Part shown: piece by piece, positions 40,150-53,198 of the stretch
Numbering within the stretch: position 1 is the stretch's first letter
Layout: each line of letters opens with the position of its first letter
DNA from: Okapia johnstoni
Taxonomy: Eukaryota > Chordata > Mammalia > Artiodactyla > Giraffidae
Direction: 5' to 3'
Assembly (NCBI GenBank): GCA_024291935.2
Contig: CM044310.1
Span: 118,120,213 to 118,184,212 of the forward strand
Length of the DNA stretch: 64,000 nt
The notes under the pieces: model-generated
The model's database searches: none
What the model saw: the letters and a program-made list of their open reading frames with translations, nothing else
Told to the model about the DNA's origin: nothing
Program-made: the position numbers and the translations under genes

Positions 40150-40545
40150 ATCTTTTTTTAATTTTATTTTTATTTATTTTTAAATTTTAATTGGAGGCTA
40201 ATTACTTTACAATATTGTGGTGGTTTTTGCCATACATTCACATGAATCAGCCATGGGTATACATGTATTCCCCATCCTGAACCCCCTCCCACCCCCCTCC
40301 CTATCCCATCCCTCAGGGTCATCCCAGTGTACCAGCCCTGAGCACCCTGCCTCATGCATCGAACCTGGACTGGTGACCTATTTCACATATGATAATATAC
40401 ATGTTTCAATGCTATTCTCTCAAATCATCCCACCCTCGCCTTCTCCCATAGAGTCCAAAAGTCTGTTCTTTACATCTGTGCCTCTTTTGCTGTCTCGCAT
40501 ATAGGGTCATCGTTACCATCTTTCTAAATTCCATATATAATTAGC
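40150..40545 (-). mobile_element. L1 3'-end fragment
   Basis: ggaggctaattactttacaa, then tgaatcagccatgggtatac and atagggtcatcgttaccatc. Same family as 27211-27376 but longer. Confidence 0.75.
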
Positions 40546-40684
40546 ATGTTAATCATCATAGTGTTTGCACTGCCTTGAGGTCTAGATGTTGTGGTTTTCT
40601 AAACAAAAGGAAACTTTCAAGTATTAGGATCTTATGTTAGAGGACACCTATATTAGATTTTGTGTTGGTTCTGTGATTTTGTTG

Positions 40685-40848
40685 TTCAGTCGCTCAGTCA
40701 TGTCTGACTCTTTGCAATCCCCTGGACTGCAGCACGCCAGCTTCCCTGTCCTTCACCTGAAGTTTACACAAACTTGTGTCCATTGAGTTGGTGATGCCAT
40801 CCAACCATCTTATCCTTTGTCAGCCCCTGCTCCTGCCTTCAATCTGTG
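40685..40848 (-). mobile_element. BovB 3'-end fragment
   Basis: cgctcagtcatgtctgactc to gcccctgctcctgccttcaa on the reverse strand. Confidence 0.8.
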
Positions 40849-41389
40849 ATAAAGTAACACCAACTTAGTCGTGTAAATACAAGTCTATTGTCTTAGAGTT
40901 CTGTGGGTTAGCAGTTCAACATGGATCTTACAGAGCTAAAACCAAGGTCTCAGCAAGAGTGTGTTCTTTCCTGGAGGCTGTGGGGGACAAGCTATTTCTT
41001 TGTCTTTTCAAGCTTCTAGAGTCTGTCCATGCTCCTTGGCTCCTGGTTCCCCTTCTCCCTATCTCCAAATCCAGAAATGGCGTGTCGAGTTCTTATCATA
41101 TCACATCTCTCTCTGGTCCCTTTGCTTTCTTCCATGCATAAGGGCCCATTTCATTACATTGGGCCTACCAGGCCCAGGGAATCTAATCTAATCCAGGGAA
41201 TCTCTGGATTAGTAGGTCATCTGATTAGCAACTGTAATTTCATTAACCACCTCCATTCCCCTTTGCCATGTGATGTAATGTATTCACAGCTTCCAGAGAT
41301 TAGAACGTGGATATCTTTGTGGGGGCCGTGACTCTGCCTACTGCAGCACCTTTAGCAACACCAACGAGGTGTATGGCCCAGTAGTTGTG

Positions 41390-41505
41390 GTGGTTTAGTC
41401 CCTCAGTCCTGTCTGACTCTTGCAACCCCAGGGGGACTGTAGCTGGACTGTAGCCCACCAGGCTTTTCTGTCCATGGGATTTCCAGGGGAATGTACAAAT
41501 TGAAG
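41390..41505 (-). repeat. Bov-tA SINE fragment
   Basis: gtccctcagtcctgtctgac to ccatgggatttccagggga. Confidence 0.75.
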
Positions 41506-41589
41506 TGAATTGGCTTTTGGATGGGCTTGGCATGTATACACTATTGATACCATGATATCACTATGATACACACTATTGATTAGATGACT

Positions 41590-41757
41590 GATGAGAACCT
41601 ACTATATAGCACAGGGAAATCGACTCAGTGCTCTGTGATGACCTGAATGGAAAGGAGATCTAAGGAGATGGGGATGTATGTATGTGTGTCCCTGATTCAC
41701 TTTGCTGTACAACAGACATTTACACAGCCATTGTAAAGCAATTATACTCCAGGAAAA
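41590..41757 (+). repeat. L1 3'-end fragment
   Basis: tatagcacagggaaatcgac, then ttgctgtacaacagac and taaagcaattatactcca. It ends just before the 41787 exon. Confidence 0.65.
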
Positions 41758-42194
41758 GTGAAGTGAGTTTGTTTTTAAGTCCTTAGAATCAAGTGAAGTA
41801 AGGAGAAGGAAGTTCCAGGACCAGGAAAGGATCACTTCCGGGGATACGTTAATTTGAGATGTGAGGTCTATGATCGGAATTTGAATGACAGTCTGGAAAA
41901 ACAGAAGAATCCAAGTTCCAGTCGTTTTCGAAGAACAGAAGAAAATGACCACGGTCCAGGTGAGTTTGACACGTTTACTCCCTTTTTTCATGTTGTATTT
42001 GTAGAGGCTTATCAAAGTTGACTTGATTTATTGGAAAAGACACATTTTTAAGAGCCTGAATCTGAAGAAAAATAAATATCAACCATAATGTCTATGTCAA
42101 GGTAAATTTTAAATGGGGGGGAATGCAGGTCAGAGAATCTGCTCAGAATTTTTAATGTCAGAATATTAATTAAAAACCTGTAAGACCGCAGGGG

Positions 42195-43345
42195 TCATTT
42201 ATGTTGTTGCTCGGTCACTAAGTCATATCTGACTCTCTGCGACCCCACTGACTGCTGTGTACCAGGCCTCCCTGTCCTTCCCTGTCTCCCAGAGTCTGCT
42301 CAAACTCATGTCCATCGAGTCGGTGATGCCATCCAACCATCTCATCCTCTGTCGTCCCCTTCTCCTCCTGTCCTCAGTCTTTCCCAGCATCAGGGTCTTT
42401 TCCCAATGAGTCAGCTCTTTGCATCTGGTGGCCGAAGTATTGGAACTTCATCATCAGTCCTTCCAGTGAATGTTCAAGGTTGATTTCCTTTAGGATTGAC
42501 TGGTTTGATCTCCTTGGGAGATCCAAGGGACTCTCAAGAGTCTTCTGCAGCACCACAATTGTAAGGTATCAATTCTTCGGCGCTCAGCCTTCTTTATGGT
42601 CTAACTCTCACATCCGTATATGACTACTGGAAAAACCATTCAGTTCAGTTCAGTTCAGTCGCTCAGTCGTGTCTGACTCTTTGCAACCCCATGAACTGCA
42701 GCACGCCAGGCCTCCCTGTCCACAACCAACTCCGGGAGTTTACTCAAACGCATGTCCATTGAGTCGGTGATGCCATCCAACCATCTCATCCTCTCTCGTC
42801 CCCTTCTCCTCCTGCCCTCAATCTTTCCCAGCGTCAGGGTCTTTTCAAATGAGTCAACCCTTTGCATCAGGTGGCCAAAGTATTGGAGTTTCAGCTTCAA
42901 CATCAGTCCTTTCAATGAATACCCAGGACTGATCTCCTTTAGGATGGACTGGTTGGATCTCCTTGCAGTCCAAGGGGCTCTCAAGAGTCTTCTCCAACAC
43001 CACACTTCAAAAGCATCAATTCTTCTGTGCTCAGCTTTCTTTATAGTCCAACTCTCACATCCATACATGACCACTGGAAAAACCATAGCCTTGACTAGAC
43101 AGACCTTTGTTGACCAAGTAATGTCTCTGCTTTTTAATATGCTGTCTAGGTTGGTCATAACTGTTCTTCCAAGGAGCAAGTGTCTTTTAATTTCATGGCT
43201 GCAGTCAACATCTGCAGTGACTTTGAAGCCAAAAAAACAAAGTCAGCCACTGTTTCCACTGTTTTCCCATCTATTTGCTATAAAGTGATGGGACCAGATG
43301 CCATGTAAGATCATGGCATCAGCCTTTCTGAATGTTGAGTTTTAA
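42195..43345 (-). mobile_element. Two BovB 3' fragments in tandem, both reverse
   Basis: 42195-42640 and 42645-43345 are separate BovB 3' ends. The second contains an open 174-codon C-terminal part of the BovB ORF (42655-43179, reverse) with [20 protein letters not shown] (cagtt)n stretch at 42640-42658 marks the join. Confidence 0.88.
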
Positions 43346-43539
43346 GCCAGCTTTTTCATTCTCTGTTGTTGCTCTACCAGATTATCTCCAATAATTTTGG
43401 AAGCTAATGCCAACAAGAGAAATACAGAGCATTATGTGATTCATGTTTTTGTGCAGAGAAGGTAGATCATTTCCTCAGTAAAGTAAATCTTTCCTGGCAC
43501 TGAAGTTTTAATAAATTATTTATTTATTTGGGTGTGTTT

Positions 43540-43670
43540 GGTCTTAGTTTCAGCATACGGTATCTTTCATTTGTGGCATGTGAGATATATTTCCCTGGCT
43601 AGGGATAGAACCAGGGCCCCCTGCATTGGAAATAGAGAGCCTTAGCCACTGGACCAGCAGGGAAGTCATC
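43540..43670 (-). repeat. CHR-type SINE
   Basis: ggatagaaccagggccccct, then agccactggaccagcaggga. Confidence 0.75.
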
Positions 43671-44506
43671 ACTGCTGTTGAGAACTTAGAGGCAAAAATA
43701 AATCATATTGGTTATTCTTTTGTTACATATATGTAGTTTCCCTTTGGATATTTTTGAATTTTCCCTTTGAGTTTGGTGTTCTGCAGTTTTACCTCCGTGT
43801 GTGTATAGCAGTGGATCTCTTTTTCCTCCTGCTTGGCATTGTTGAGTTCTCTCATTCTGAAGTTTTGTCTTTTGCCAGTTCTAAAATATAATCTGTCTTT
43901 ATATCTTTGGTTACTATCTTCCCTCAGATTTTTTTTCTTCTTCCTTCAGATTCAGAATACGCGCAAATTCAACATTCTCACTATGTCCTTCATATCTCTC
44001 ACCCTCACTTTTGCATTTTCAATTGTCTTTTGCACTTCAGATCTGTTGTCCAGTTCACTTCTGTGTTATATCTAATTGGTAGTCAGTCTATAAAGTGAAA
44101 TTCCTAATTTCAGTTTCTGGATTCCTTGCTTTGAATTGATCTTTGTTTCTTCAAGTTAGCCCTCTCATCTTTAAGACCGTGTTACGCCTCTGCATGCATT
44201 AAACATGGTTTATATTTCAGTGTCTTACACTTCCAGCCTCATCAGGTTTTCCATGTTTAACTCTAGTGCTTATTGTTGCTGTTTAACTTGTGCTTCTTGA
44301 GGGTAAGAACATGCGTGTTCGTGTTGATATCACCTGCACATAGCTCAGTGTGTGCACATATGCACACAGATGGCAGATGTGTCAAGGTTAAAAGAGGTGT
44401 TAATGACCACGTTTCAGAAAACCTTCTGAATTATTGAGTGAATGGGTGGCTGAATTACAGTAACAGGATGCCTGTATAAGATTTTCCATTCTTCCAGACT
44501 GGATAA

Positions 44507-44806
<300 letters not shown>

Positions 44807-44939
44807 TAGAATGATTTGGAGGCAGATATCTGAAGTACGAATGATGTAAGAGAGATTGTCAGACTTCTGCAAAGGGCCAGATAACAAATACTGCAGGCTG
44901 TGCGGGCTGCCTACTATTTCTATAACATATTCTTTCTTT

Positions 44940-45335
44940 TTTTAAAGAACACATTTATTTGTTTTTTTTTTTTTTTTAGCACACACACACTATATATATA
45001 ACTATATATATATATAACTATATTTATTTATTTATTTATTTATGGCTGTGCTCGCTTTTCTTTGCTGCGTGGGCTTTTCTCTAGGAAGTGAGGACTACTT
45101 TCTAGTTGCAGTGCACAGACTTCTCATTGCAGTGGCTTCTCTTGTGTGGACATCTCTAGGGCATGGGGGCTTCAGTAGTTGCAGTTCCTGGGCTCAAGAA
45201 CACAGGCTCAGTAGTTGTGGCACATGGGCTTAGTTGCTCCTCAGCATGTGGAATCTTCCCGGACCAGCGATCGAGCCCGTGTCTTCTACACTGGCAAGTG
45301 GATTCTTTCCCGCTGAGCCACCAGGGAAGCACAGA
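44940..45335 (-). repeat. Microsatellites and long CHR-type SINE
   Basis: T-run, (ac)n, (ta)n and (ttta)n from 44940 to 45042, then a CHR SINE to tgagccaccagggaagc at 45331. Confidence 0.75.
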
Positions 45336-45417
45336 ACACACACACACTCACACACACACACATATATTTTATCGATTATGTAGGTATTCCGCTAAATTTA
45401 TTATATGTATTATAAGT

Positions 45418-45625
45418 AAGTAAGAGTTAGTCACTCACTCGTATCTGACTCTGTGACCCCATGGACTAGCCCACGAGGCTTCTCTGTCCATGGAATTCCC
45501 CAGGCAAGAATACTGGAGTGGGTTGCCATTTCCTTCTCCAGGGGATCTTCCCAACCCAGGGATCGAACCCAGGTCACCTACACTGCAGACAGATTCTTGA
45601 CTGTCTGAGCCACCAGGGAAGTCCA
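45418..45625 (-). repeat. Bov-tA SINE
   Basis: Reverse copy ending tgagccaccagggaagtcc. Confidence 0.88.
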
Positions 45626-46140
45626 TACGTGCTATAAAAGATACCTAAAAATAGAAACGTCAAAAGGATGCAACGTCCATGAGGTGAATATTTTTAAGTG
45701 ATTTTAATTTTTAAAATCTAATGGTACAAAACACATTTGCTATCATGTTTTAGAAGTTTTCCTTTACTTCTTGAATATTCTGTTTTGTAAGAGCACTTTG
45801 TTCTGAATGAATAACACTTTTAAAGTGTGAAAGTATGATGTCTTAGTTATTCACTGACCAGAGTTTGTTGACCCATACATATGACTTGAATTTTTATAAA
45901 TGATAGATTCTTAGTCTCCCCTCAGGCCTCAGACAGGTTTATTTCATCTAGGATCTTGATTTGTTTTGCTTAGATTTTTTTTTTCTTTCTATGGATTCTC
46001 AAGTTTTCACTACTCCAAGGCGAAAGCTACTTCCAAGGTGCAGCTGCATGATCTGTTAATATAAACGGGATCATTGAACAGTGTTTAGATTTCATGCCCA
46101 AAGATTTTGCTAAATAGTATGTTATTTTTTTGTGAATAAG

Positions 46141-46226
46141 GTATCAAAGTCCCAAACGAATTGAAATCTTCAAGTTGAAGCAAGGAGACAAACCATGGAT
46201 AGAAAGGGAAAATATCCATGATCCAG
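46141..46226 (+). pseudogene. KRAB B exon of the ZNF pseudogene, frameshifted
   Basis: Acceptor gaataag, donor gtaagt. Aligned to the ZNF614 exon at 3729, it lacks one base at its start (gtatc for gatatc). If the exon were skipped, phase would be kept. Confidence 0.75.
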
Positions 46227-46404
46227 GTAAGTGAATGAGAAACATCCAGGTAGAAAAGAAGTAAATTCCTAGATCTGTGAAGGCCTCACACCTTTGAAAT
46301 CGTGTTATGGTGACTCATCTTCTAGTTTCTAAACTTTGACAGTATCTCAACAGAGCCTCTGAGGATTCCTCTCCTATGTTAATATTCATTACTTAATCAT
46401 TTAG

Positions 46405-46530
46405 ATGGAGAAGGAAATGGCAGCCCACTCCAGTATTCTTGCCTGGAGAATCCCATGGACAAAGGAGCCTGGTGGGCTACAGTCCATGGGGTCACAAAGA
46501 GTCGGACATGACTGAGTGACTAACACACAC
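46405..46530 (+). repeat. Bov-A SINE monomer
   Basis: gagaaggaaatggcagccca to catgactgagtgactaacac. Confidence 0.88.
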
Positions 46531-47184
46531 AATCATTTAGAGGAAAATACTCATGTTTTCACCTCTGGATTTCGTACTGATTTATTTCATCTAGAGTCTT
46601 GATTTGCTTTGCTTAGATTTTTTTCTTTCTATGGATTCTCAAATTTTTCCCTTATTCATTGACTGCCGTAGTATCACTGCTAGTTCCTTCCTCTTACCTT
46701 GCTTTGAAAATTCAGGCTTCCATGCCTCTCTGCAAAGAGAGAACTTCAAATTCACCATCGTCTCCTGACTAGTGAACCTCAGGTAATATTGATTTCTGTT
46801 CCTAACATTCAACCCTGAATGCTATGTTCTCATGGCAACTGGTCTTTTACTGTGCATCTGTCTGTTTATTCATTCTGGATGGGCAAATATGAGATAAAGC
46901 AAATGTAGCAACATGTTAACTGTAGAATCAAAGAGGTGGGTATATAGCTGTTCACTGTGTAATTCATTCAATTTGTATGTTTGAAAAATTTTTTTAATAA
47001 AATTGTGAGAAGCGCTGTAAGTACTGTAATTTTCAGAATGAATTATGCCTCCCACATAGACTGAAATAAAGGAATTCAGTCAAGTAAAAAAAAAACAAAA
47101 CAAAAAATTAACAATCTTAGGCCTCACCTGAAGTCAAACCATAACCCTCATGCATACTTTGCCGACTTCTTCATATATTTGCTG

Positions 47185-47585
47185 GATCAGATATATATGT
47201 ATATATACACACACACATATATATATATTTTTCTCCCCTCTCTTTTTTGGCTGTGCTGTGCAGCACATAGGATCTTACTTCCCAAATCAGGGATCAAACC
47301 TGTGTCCCCTACAGTGGAAGCTCAGAGTCTTAACCACTGTACCACCAGGGAAGTCCTCAGAAAACCTTCAGTTGTAAAAAAAAAACCCACACTATCTGCA
47401 AAGTACAATAAAGCAAAGCACAATAAAATGAGCTGTGTTTGTATAGGAATATTACCCAAAGAGGGAGTTCATTGGCAGTCCTGTGGTTAGGACTCCATGC
47501 TTCCACTGCAGTGGGCACGGACCAGACTAGATTCCTGGTCAGAGAACTAAGATCCCCTGCAAGTTGTGTGGCACAGCCAAAAAAG
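47185..47585. repeat. Microsatellite and two CHR-type SINEs in opposite orientation
   Basis: (ta/ca)n at about 47190-47228, reverse CHR at 47240-47357 and forward CHR at about 47468-47585. Confidence 0.75.
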
Positions 47586-47599
47586 CCAAATTGTATTGA

Positions 47600-49293
47600 A
47601 GGTTTGTGGCAGCTCTGTGTCGAGCAAATCTGTTGGCACCATTTTTTCCAATAGCATTTGCTCACTTTGTGTCTTTCTCATATTTTGGTAATTCTCTCAA
47701 TATTTCAAACTTTTTCATTATTATTATGTTTGTTATGATGGTTTGTAATCCATGATCTTTGATGTTACTTCTACAACTCACAGAAGGCTCAGATGATGGT
47801 TAACAATTTTTAATGAGAAAGTATTTTTAAATTAAGATATGTACTCTGTTTTAGACATAATGCTATTGCACACTTAACAGACTACAGTATTGTATAAGCA
47901 TAACTTTTATATACACTGGGAAACAAATTCATGTCACTAGCTTTATCGCAATACTTGCTTTATTGTCGAGGTCTGGAACTGAACCTGGAATATCTCTGAG
48001 TTATGCCCATACAGATAACCCCATATTTGTCCTCTAACCAAAATCTTCTCCAAATTCCTCTTTCCAGTTGTGTTCTTTATGTCTGTGCTAAGATACCCAC
48101 CTCAGAATGTTTGTGTCAAAATACACACCGATTTTCCCACATTAAAAATCTCTTTTCCTGGTGTTCCTCACCAACTTAAGCTGGAACTTCTAGTCATTTA
48201 GGCCAAATACCTGAGGAAAATCCTTAATTCCTCCTTTTTACTTCCATTGAATTCAACACTGAATGTCGTTTTTTCCTTCTCCTAGATGTGCCTTGAGTTC
48301 CTCGACTTGTCCACATGTACACTGTTGTTGCTCCAGACCAAGCCGCTGTTGTCTCTTGCCTGATGACTTCATTAACTTTCTCTCCCACACTTCTTCCTTT
48401 CCCATCACTATCCATGCAGCAGTCGGCAGTCTTTTGGAAATATAAATCAGAACTCCCCACCTCCTCAGAGCTTCTAGTGACTCGTCACTAGCCTTAGCAT
48501 TCAATTCAGACACTTCTACTAGATCTACATAGTGTGACTTCTGTCTACCTTTTGAACTTTAAGTTTTCCTTCTCCCCATGTAACTGTTCCATTCAGGGCC
48601 CACTGGCTACCTTTCTGTTTCTTGACCAAACCTTTCCTTTGTCAAGGCTTTTGCACTGCTGTCATACTTGAATGAAACATGAAGTTACTTACATGAAGCT
48701 GCTTAATTTTTATTCCTAGTTTCTTGGCTCACCTTTTATTTCCTCACAGGTAATTACCTGTTTCCCATTGTTCTTTTTCATGTGCTAGGAACCACTTTTC
48801 AGTGTGAAGTTGTCTTATTTCTTTGCTTCCATTTTGTTCTCTTTTGCCCAGGGGAAGGCAGAAAATGTGTTTCTCTTTGGTGTGTATTCAGATACTATGA
48901 CAGCACATGATACATATTAGACATTCAATAAATATTGAGAGAGAGAATGGATACATCCTCCATCATGTTAGATCAGATGTCTCTCCAACTTGTTTTGTGT
49001 TAATGACACACATTTCTACTTGGTCCTCTTTGCTGGTTTTGCAAGGATCTCTTTGGAGAGCATGAAAAACTTTACTAATTGAGGATTGTCTGCCACTGAT
49101 TCTGTTACCTTTTTTCTTTTTTTTTAAGATGTTATGGCCTTATTGTGTTTCCCCCCATTTTCAAGAAATAAATTTACACTTAATGATTTTTTTCATATGA
49201 CATAATTGTCACAGAGAGCTATCCCAAATCATTTCCTTTTAGAAGCAGTTTTATTACATAACCTGATTGTGAAAGAATTCATTTTCTTTCTAG
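47600..49293 (+). other. Last intron of the ZNF pseudogene, no gene seen
   Basis: AT-rich unique-looking sequence with no clear repeat or coding feature. The acceptor for the finger exon is ttctttctag at 49284-49293. Confidence 0.5.
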
Positions 49294-50616
49294 AAGTGGG
49301 TGATCCTAGCAATCCTTAGAAATCCAAAACAAGCATAAAAGTATGGAAGGTGGCCATGAACTCCGTTCTTTGGGAAATATTTTTTGTCTGCATAGAATCT
49401 TGTTACTTTAAGGCAAAGCCATGATAAGTTTGACGTACTGAACTCTAATTTAGATTTAGTTAACCAGAATAAAAGCTCCATAGCAAAGAATCCTGACAAG
49501 TTTAATAAATATGAGAAATCGTTTCTTCATAGTAAGCATGAAAAACATTACACTGGAATTAAATGCAATAAACATGGAAACACTCTCTGCACCAATTCAA
49601 AACTCAGTATACATCAGATTGAAAAAGGAAAGAAACATGAGTGTATGGAATGTGGTAAAACCTTCATCAAAAAGTCTCAAGTCACTGTACACCAGAGAAC
49701 ACATACAGGAGAGAAGCCGTATAAATGCCTTAAATGTGGTAAAGCCTTCTGCAGGGAGGCAGAGCTCAATATACATATGCAAGTTGAACGAGGAATAAAA
49801 CCCCAAGCATGCAGTGAATGTGGGAAAACCTTCTCCAGGAAGTCTCAGCTCCTTGTACATCAGAAAACTCACACGGGAGAGAAACCCTGTATGTGCAGTG
49901 AATGTGGGAAAGGGTTCATCCAGAAGGGTAACTTCCTTATACATCAGCGAATTCATACTGGAGAGAAGCCCTATAGATGCAAAGAGTGGGGTAAAGCCTT
50001 CAGTCACAAGCCATGTCTCGTTGCACATCAGGTATTTCACACTGGAAATCCTCCCTATGTATGCAGTGAGTGTGGAAAAGCCTACTTTCAGAAGTCAAGT
50101 CTCATTAGACATCAAAGAGGTCACACAGAAGAGAAGTGCCACAAATGCAACGTGTGTGGGAAAAGCTACTCCACAAAGTCCATACTTGGCAGACGCCAGA
50201 GAGTCCATACGGGAGAGAAGCCCCATGGGTGCAGCTGTGGGAAAGCCTTCTGCCACAAGTCCTGCCTCACTAAACATAAGAGAACTCATACAAAATAGAA
50301 ATGTGTTGATTCAGTCAAGGTGGAAAAGGATTCCTTGGAGAGCCATGACTCATGTACTAGAGAACCCAGACAGGAGAAAACCTCTGTTGAGGCAGTGACA
50401 ATGCAGGGGCCTGCTATGGCAGTGCAGGCGTCATTAAACATCCATGGATTCCTTGCTCAAGGGAATGTGGTTCTTGTGGGAGAGCCCATGGCCAGATGTG
50501 TCCCCTCAGGAGATGCCAGAGAGTTTTCACAGGAGAGGAACCTCATGAATGTAGTGAATGTGATACTGCCTTCAATTACCAATTATGTCTTCTTTTATGT
50601 TACGGGAAACATGTAA
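49294..50616 (+). pseudogene. Finger and tail exon of the ZNF pseudogene
   Basis: The open stretch from about 49395 to 50298 encodes a linker ([10 protein letters not shown]) and eight finger units, several broken. After the TAG at 50296 the same frame continues as a ZNF350-type tail to TAA at 50614. The +2 frame of the tail region reads as a good finger (ECSECDTAF). Confidence 0.85.
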
Positions 50617-50719
50617 GGAGTGCATTCAGTGTGGACAAGCCTTTGGAGCAAACTTTAGCTTTTTATGTAGTTGAAAACTCTCACTGAGAGAAAGCTAATG
50701 AATGTAGCGATAATGGAAA

Positions 50720-50940
50720 GGTCAGTCAGTCAGTCAGTGTTAGCCGCTCAGTTGTGGCTGACTCTGTGACCCCATGGGCTGCAGCCTGCCAGGCTCCTCT
50801 GTCCATGGAATTCTCCAGGCAAGAATACTTGAGTGGGTTGCCAATCCCTTCTCCAGGGGATTTTCCCAACCCAGTGATCAAACCTGGGTCTCTTGCATTG
50901 CAGGCAGATTCTTTACCATCTGAGCCACTAGGGGAGCCTA
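50720..50940 (-). repeat. Bov-tA SINE with (gtca)n lead
   Basis: gtcagtcagtcagtcagtgt, then a reverse Bov-tA ending tgagccactaggggagcc. Confidence 0.88.
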
Positions 50941-51880
50941 GTACAAAGATATACCTCATTAAATATCAGCAGCTCTTAGTAGGTTGAATTGTAGCGAGCT
51001 TGACTTCAAAAGCATCATAAATTCACATCAGAAAGAAATTTTGGGAAGGCAAATATTGTCAGTCCCTAAGACCACCCTCATGTTTGATTATTCTCTGAAG
51101 GCACTGACTCAAAAACTAAAAAAAAAAAAAAAAAAAAACTCAAAAACAAAAAAAGAAAAACTCAAAAGCCGCTATACTTATGGTTACAGATTATGACAGT
51201 GAAATTAGCAAATCTAAAAGGTGCTTAAGGTCCCACTTGTCCTCCCAGTGGAGTTGTATGGACTGTGTGTAATTCTGCCAGCAATGACATGACAACTCGT
51301 GCAAATTGCCAGCCAGAGAAACTCACCTGAGCCTTAGTGCCTGGGGACTTGGGGAGTCAGTAAGGGTGCTCCTTATGTCAGCATGGAGAAACCACATGAC
51401 TGACTTTAGCTTTTCAAACTCTAGCCTTCTTGAACTCAAACCAATACAGCATGGCCCAGAGACCCCCAGGCAAACAAAAGCAAGTGTTCACCAAGAATCA
51501 TATTGCTGGCATAAACTGTATGACATGGTTCAAACCCCAGGTATACAAAGATGCTTGTGGCAGGCAGGCTGTTCCAAGGGCTTAGAGGTTCCCTCTCAGG
51601 TGCTGGTCAAAAGCCAGTCCTTCTTTGGAATGTGCAGGATCTAAACACCTCCAACCTGCCAAGTCACCTTCTAATTTGCACACTAGTGAAAATGATAAGG
51701 TTTTTAATAACATTGTTCCTCATCATGTGTCAGAAATAAATATCTATGGATACATGAAATGTGTAGAACGTTTAGCAGAATGGCAGCCAATCTCATAAAG
51801 GAGATAAGCTTGTGATTGCAGTGGAAATTTGGAAACTTGACATAAAACTACCCTCATTTTCCATCAGATTAACACCCTTA

Positions 51881-51882
<2 letters not shown>

Positions 51883-51913
<31 letters not shown>

Positions 51914-52025
51914 CATTTTTTGGCTGCACCCCCATGGCTTGTGGAACTTCCCTGACCAGGGATCAAACCCATGCCTCCTGCAGTGGAAGTGTGGAGTCTT
52001 AACCTCTGGACTGCCAGAGAAGTCC
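51883..52025 (-). repeat. (TG)n microsatellite and CHR-type SINE
   Basis: A (tg)n tract at about 51883-51911 followed by a reverse CHR core (gggatcaaacccatgcctcc). Confidence 0.85.
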
Positions 52026-52379
52026 TTAATGTGTAGTTTGATAGAGAAGGACTTCAACTCTTTCTCATTGCTAGGGAATGACTCCATAACTCACCTGCTG
52101 ATGGTTCGTAGGCAGTGTCACATTGTACCTATTATATCTAAATATTTGGTCACCTTTGTTAGATTCTTTTAGAAGCAAGTTGCTTGGCCAGCCCACACGC
52201 AATGGGAGAGTTGCACATCTGTGAGGGCCTTCTTAGAGTCAACCTGCCTGAATAATCATCAGGGAAAAAAGATATTCTTTGTGGAAAGTTGCCATGGTTT
52301 CCTATTTAAACAGTGCTTGAACAGAACCTGGTGTACCCCCCCACCCACCCAACCCCACCTTGACCCAGCTTGGCCATGC

Positions 52380-53198
52380 AGAGCCAGCCTTCTGTCACCG
52401 CCTCACAGCACTCTTGGACCACTCCCAAGGTGTCTGCTGCTGCTCCAGTGTGGTGAGCCGCTGCCTCTCATCCCCTTGATGTGACCATCACGTACCCCTT
52501 GCAGGGGCCCCAGCATTCCTGCCAAGGCTTGGAGGCCGCAGTCAACTGCCAGATCCACCTGGAGCCTCCGAAGTTTACCTGTCCACCTCTCACTACTCTG
52601 ATGGCAATGATGTGGCTTTGGAGAACTTTGTCAAGTGTCTTCCTAGCCAGTCTCGTGAGGGGAGGGCACACGCTGAGAGGCTGATGAAGCTGCAAGAACC
52701 TCTGAGGTGGCTGCATCTTCCTCTGGTGTATCCAGAAACTGGAACAGGATGACTCAGAGTGGGCTCAGTGCAGTGGAATGTGTGTTCCATTCAGAAAAGG
52801 GCATGAATCAGTCACTACTGGAACCGCACACAAGTTATCATATGACATATAATACCTACTGACAGAAATGAGCCCTGCTTGTGTGACACCTGAGTGAGCA
52901 GGTGAAATACACCAGAATTGAGTGACCACATAACCAACTTATGTGTGGTGAGGGTTCCTGAATCAGGTGTGGCAGAGTGTTTCTGACAGGCACACCCAAT
53001 GATGATGAGAGTGAGCATTAGGCTGGCTTCCCAGTGGCAATGGGGGTGACTTCCATGGTCACCATGGGAGTGCATCCCTTTTGGGTTTTCCTTTACCCTT
53101 TCTGTAAGTTGTATAATACTAAAGCACTAAAGCATCCACTTAGGTGTTTTTTTTTTTCCATTTGTCTATTCCTTCAAATTTGGTACCTAGAAAAATAA
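52380..53198 (+). pseudogene. FTH1: Processed pseudogene of ferritin heavy chain
   Basis: Intron-less copy of the ferritin heavy chain mRNA. It starts in degraded 5' UTR. The ATG is now GTG at 52481. Recognisable pieces in changing frames are [40 protein letters not shown], then nucleotide matches to the C-terminal part (aatcagtcactactggaac) and the 3' UTR (gggttttcctttaccctttc, ending tttggtacctag). Frameshifts and stops occur throughout, so it is not functional. Ferritin H is the iron-oxidising subunit of the cytosolic iron-storage shell. The gene symbol denotes the parent gene. Confidence 0.85.

Larger units (their letters stand above)
45938..46647. repeat. Direct repeat pair flanking the KRAB B exon of the pseudogene
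   Basis: 45938-46007 and 46581-46647 share about 70 bp (tttatttcatctag through tctatggattctcaa) with a few mismatches. Confidence 0.8.

Noticed and set aside
42655..43179. Reverse-strand 174-codon ORF as a host gene
   Set aside because: It is the C-terminal part of the BovB LINE ORF, truncated and repeat-derived.
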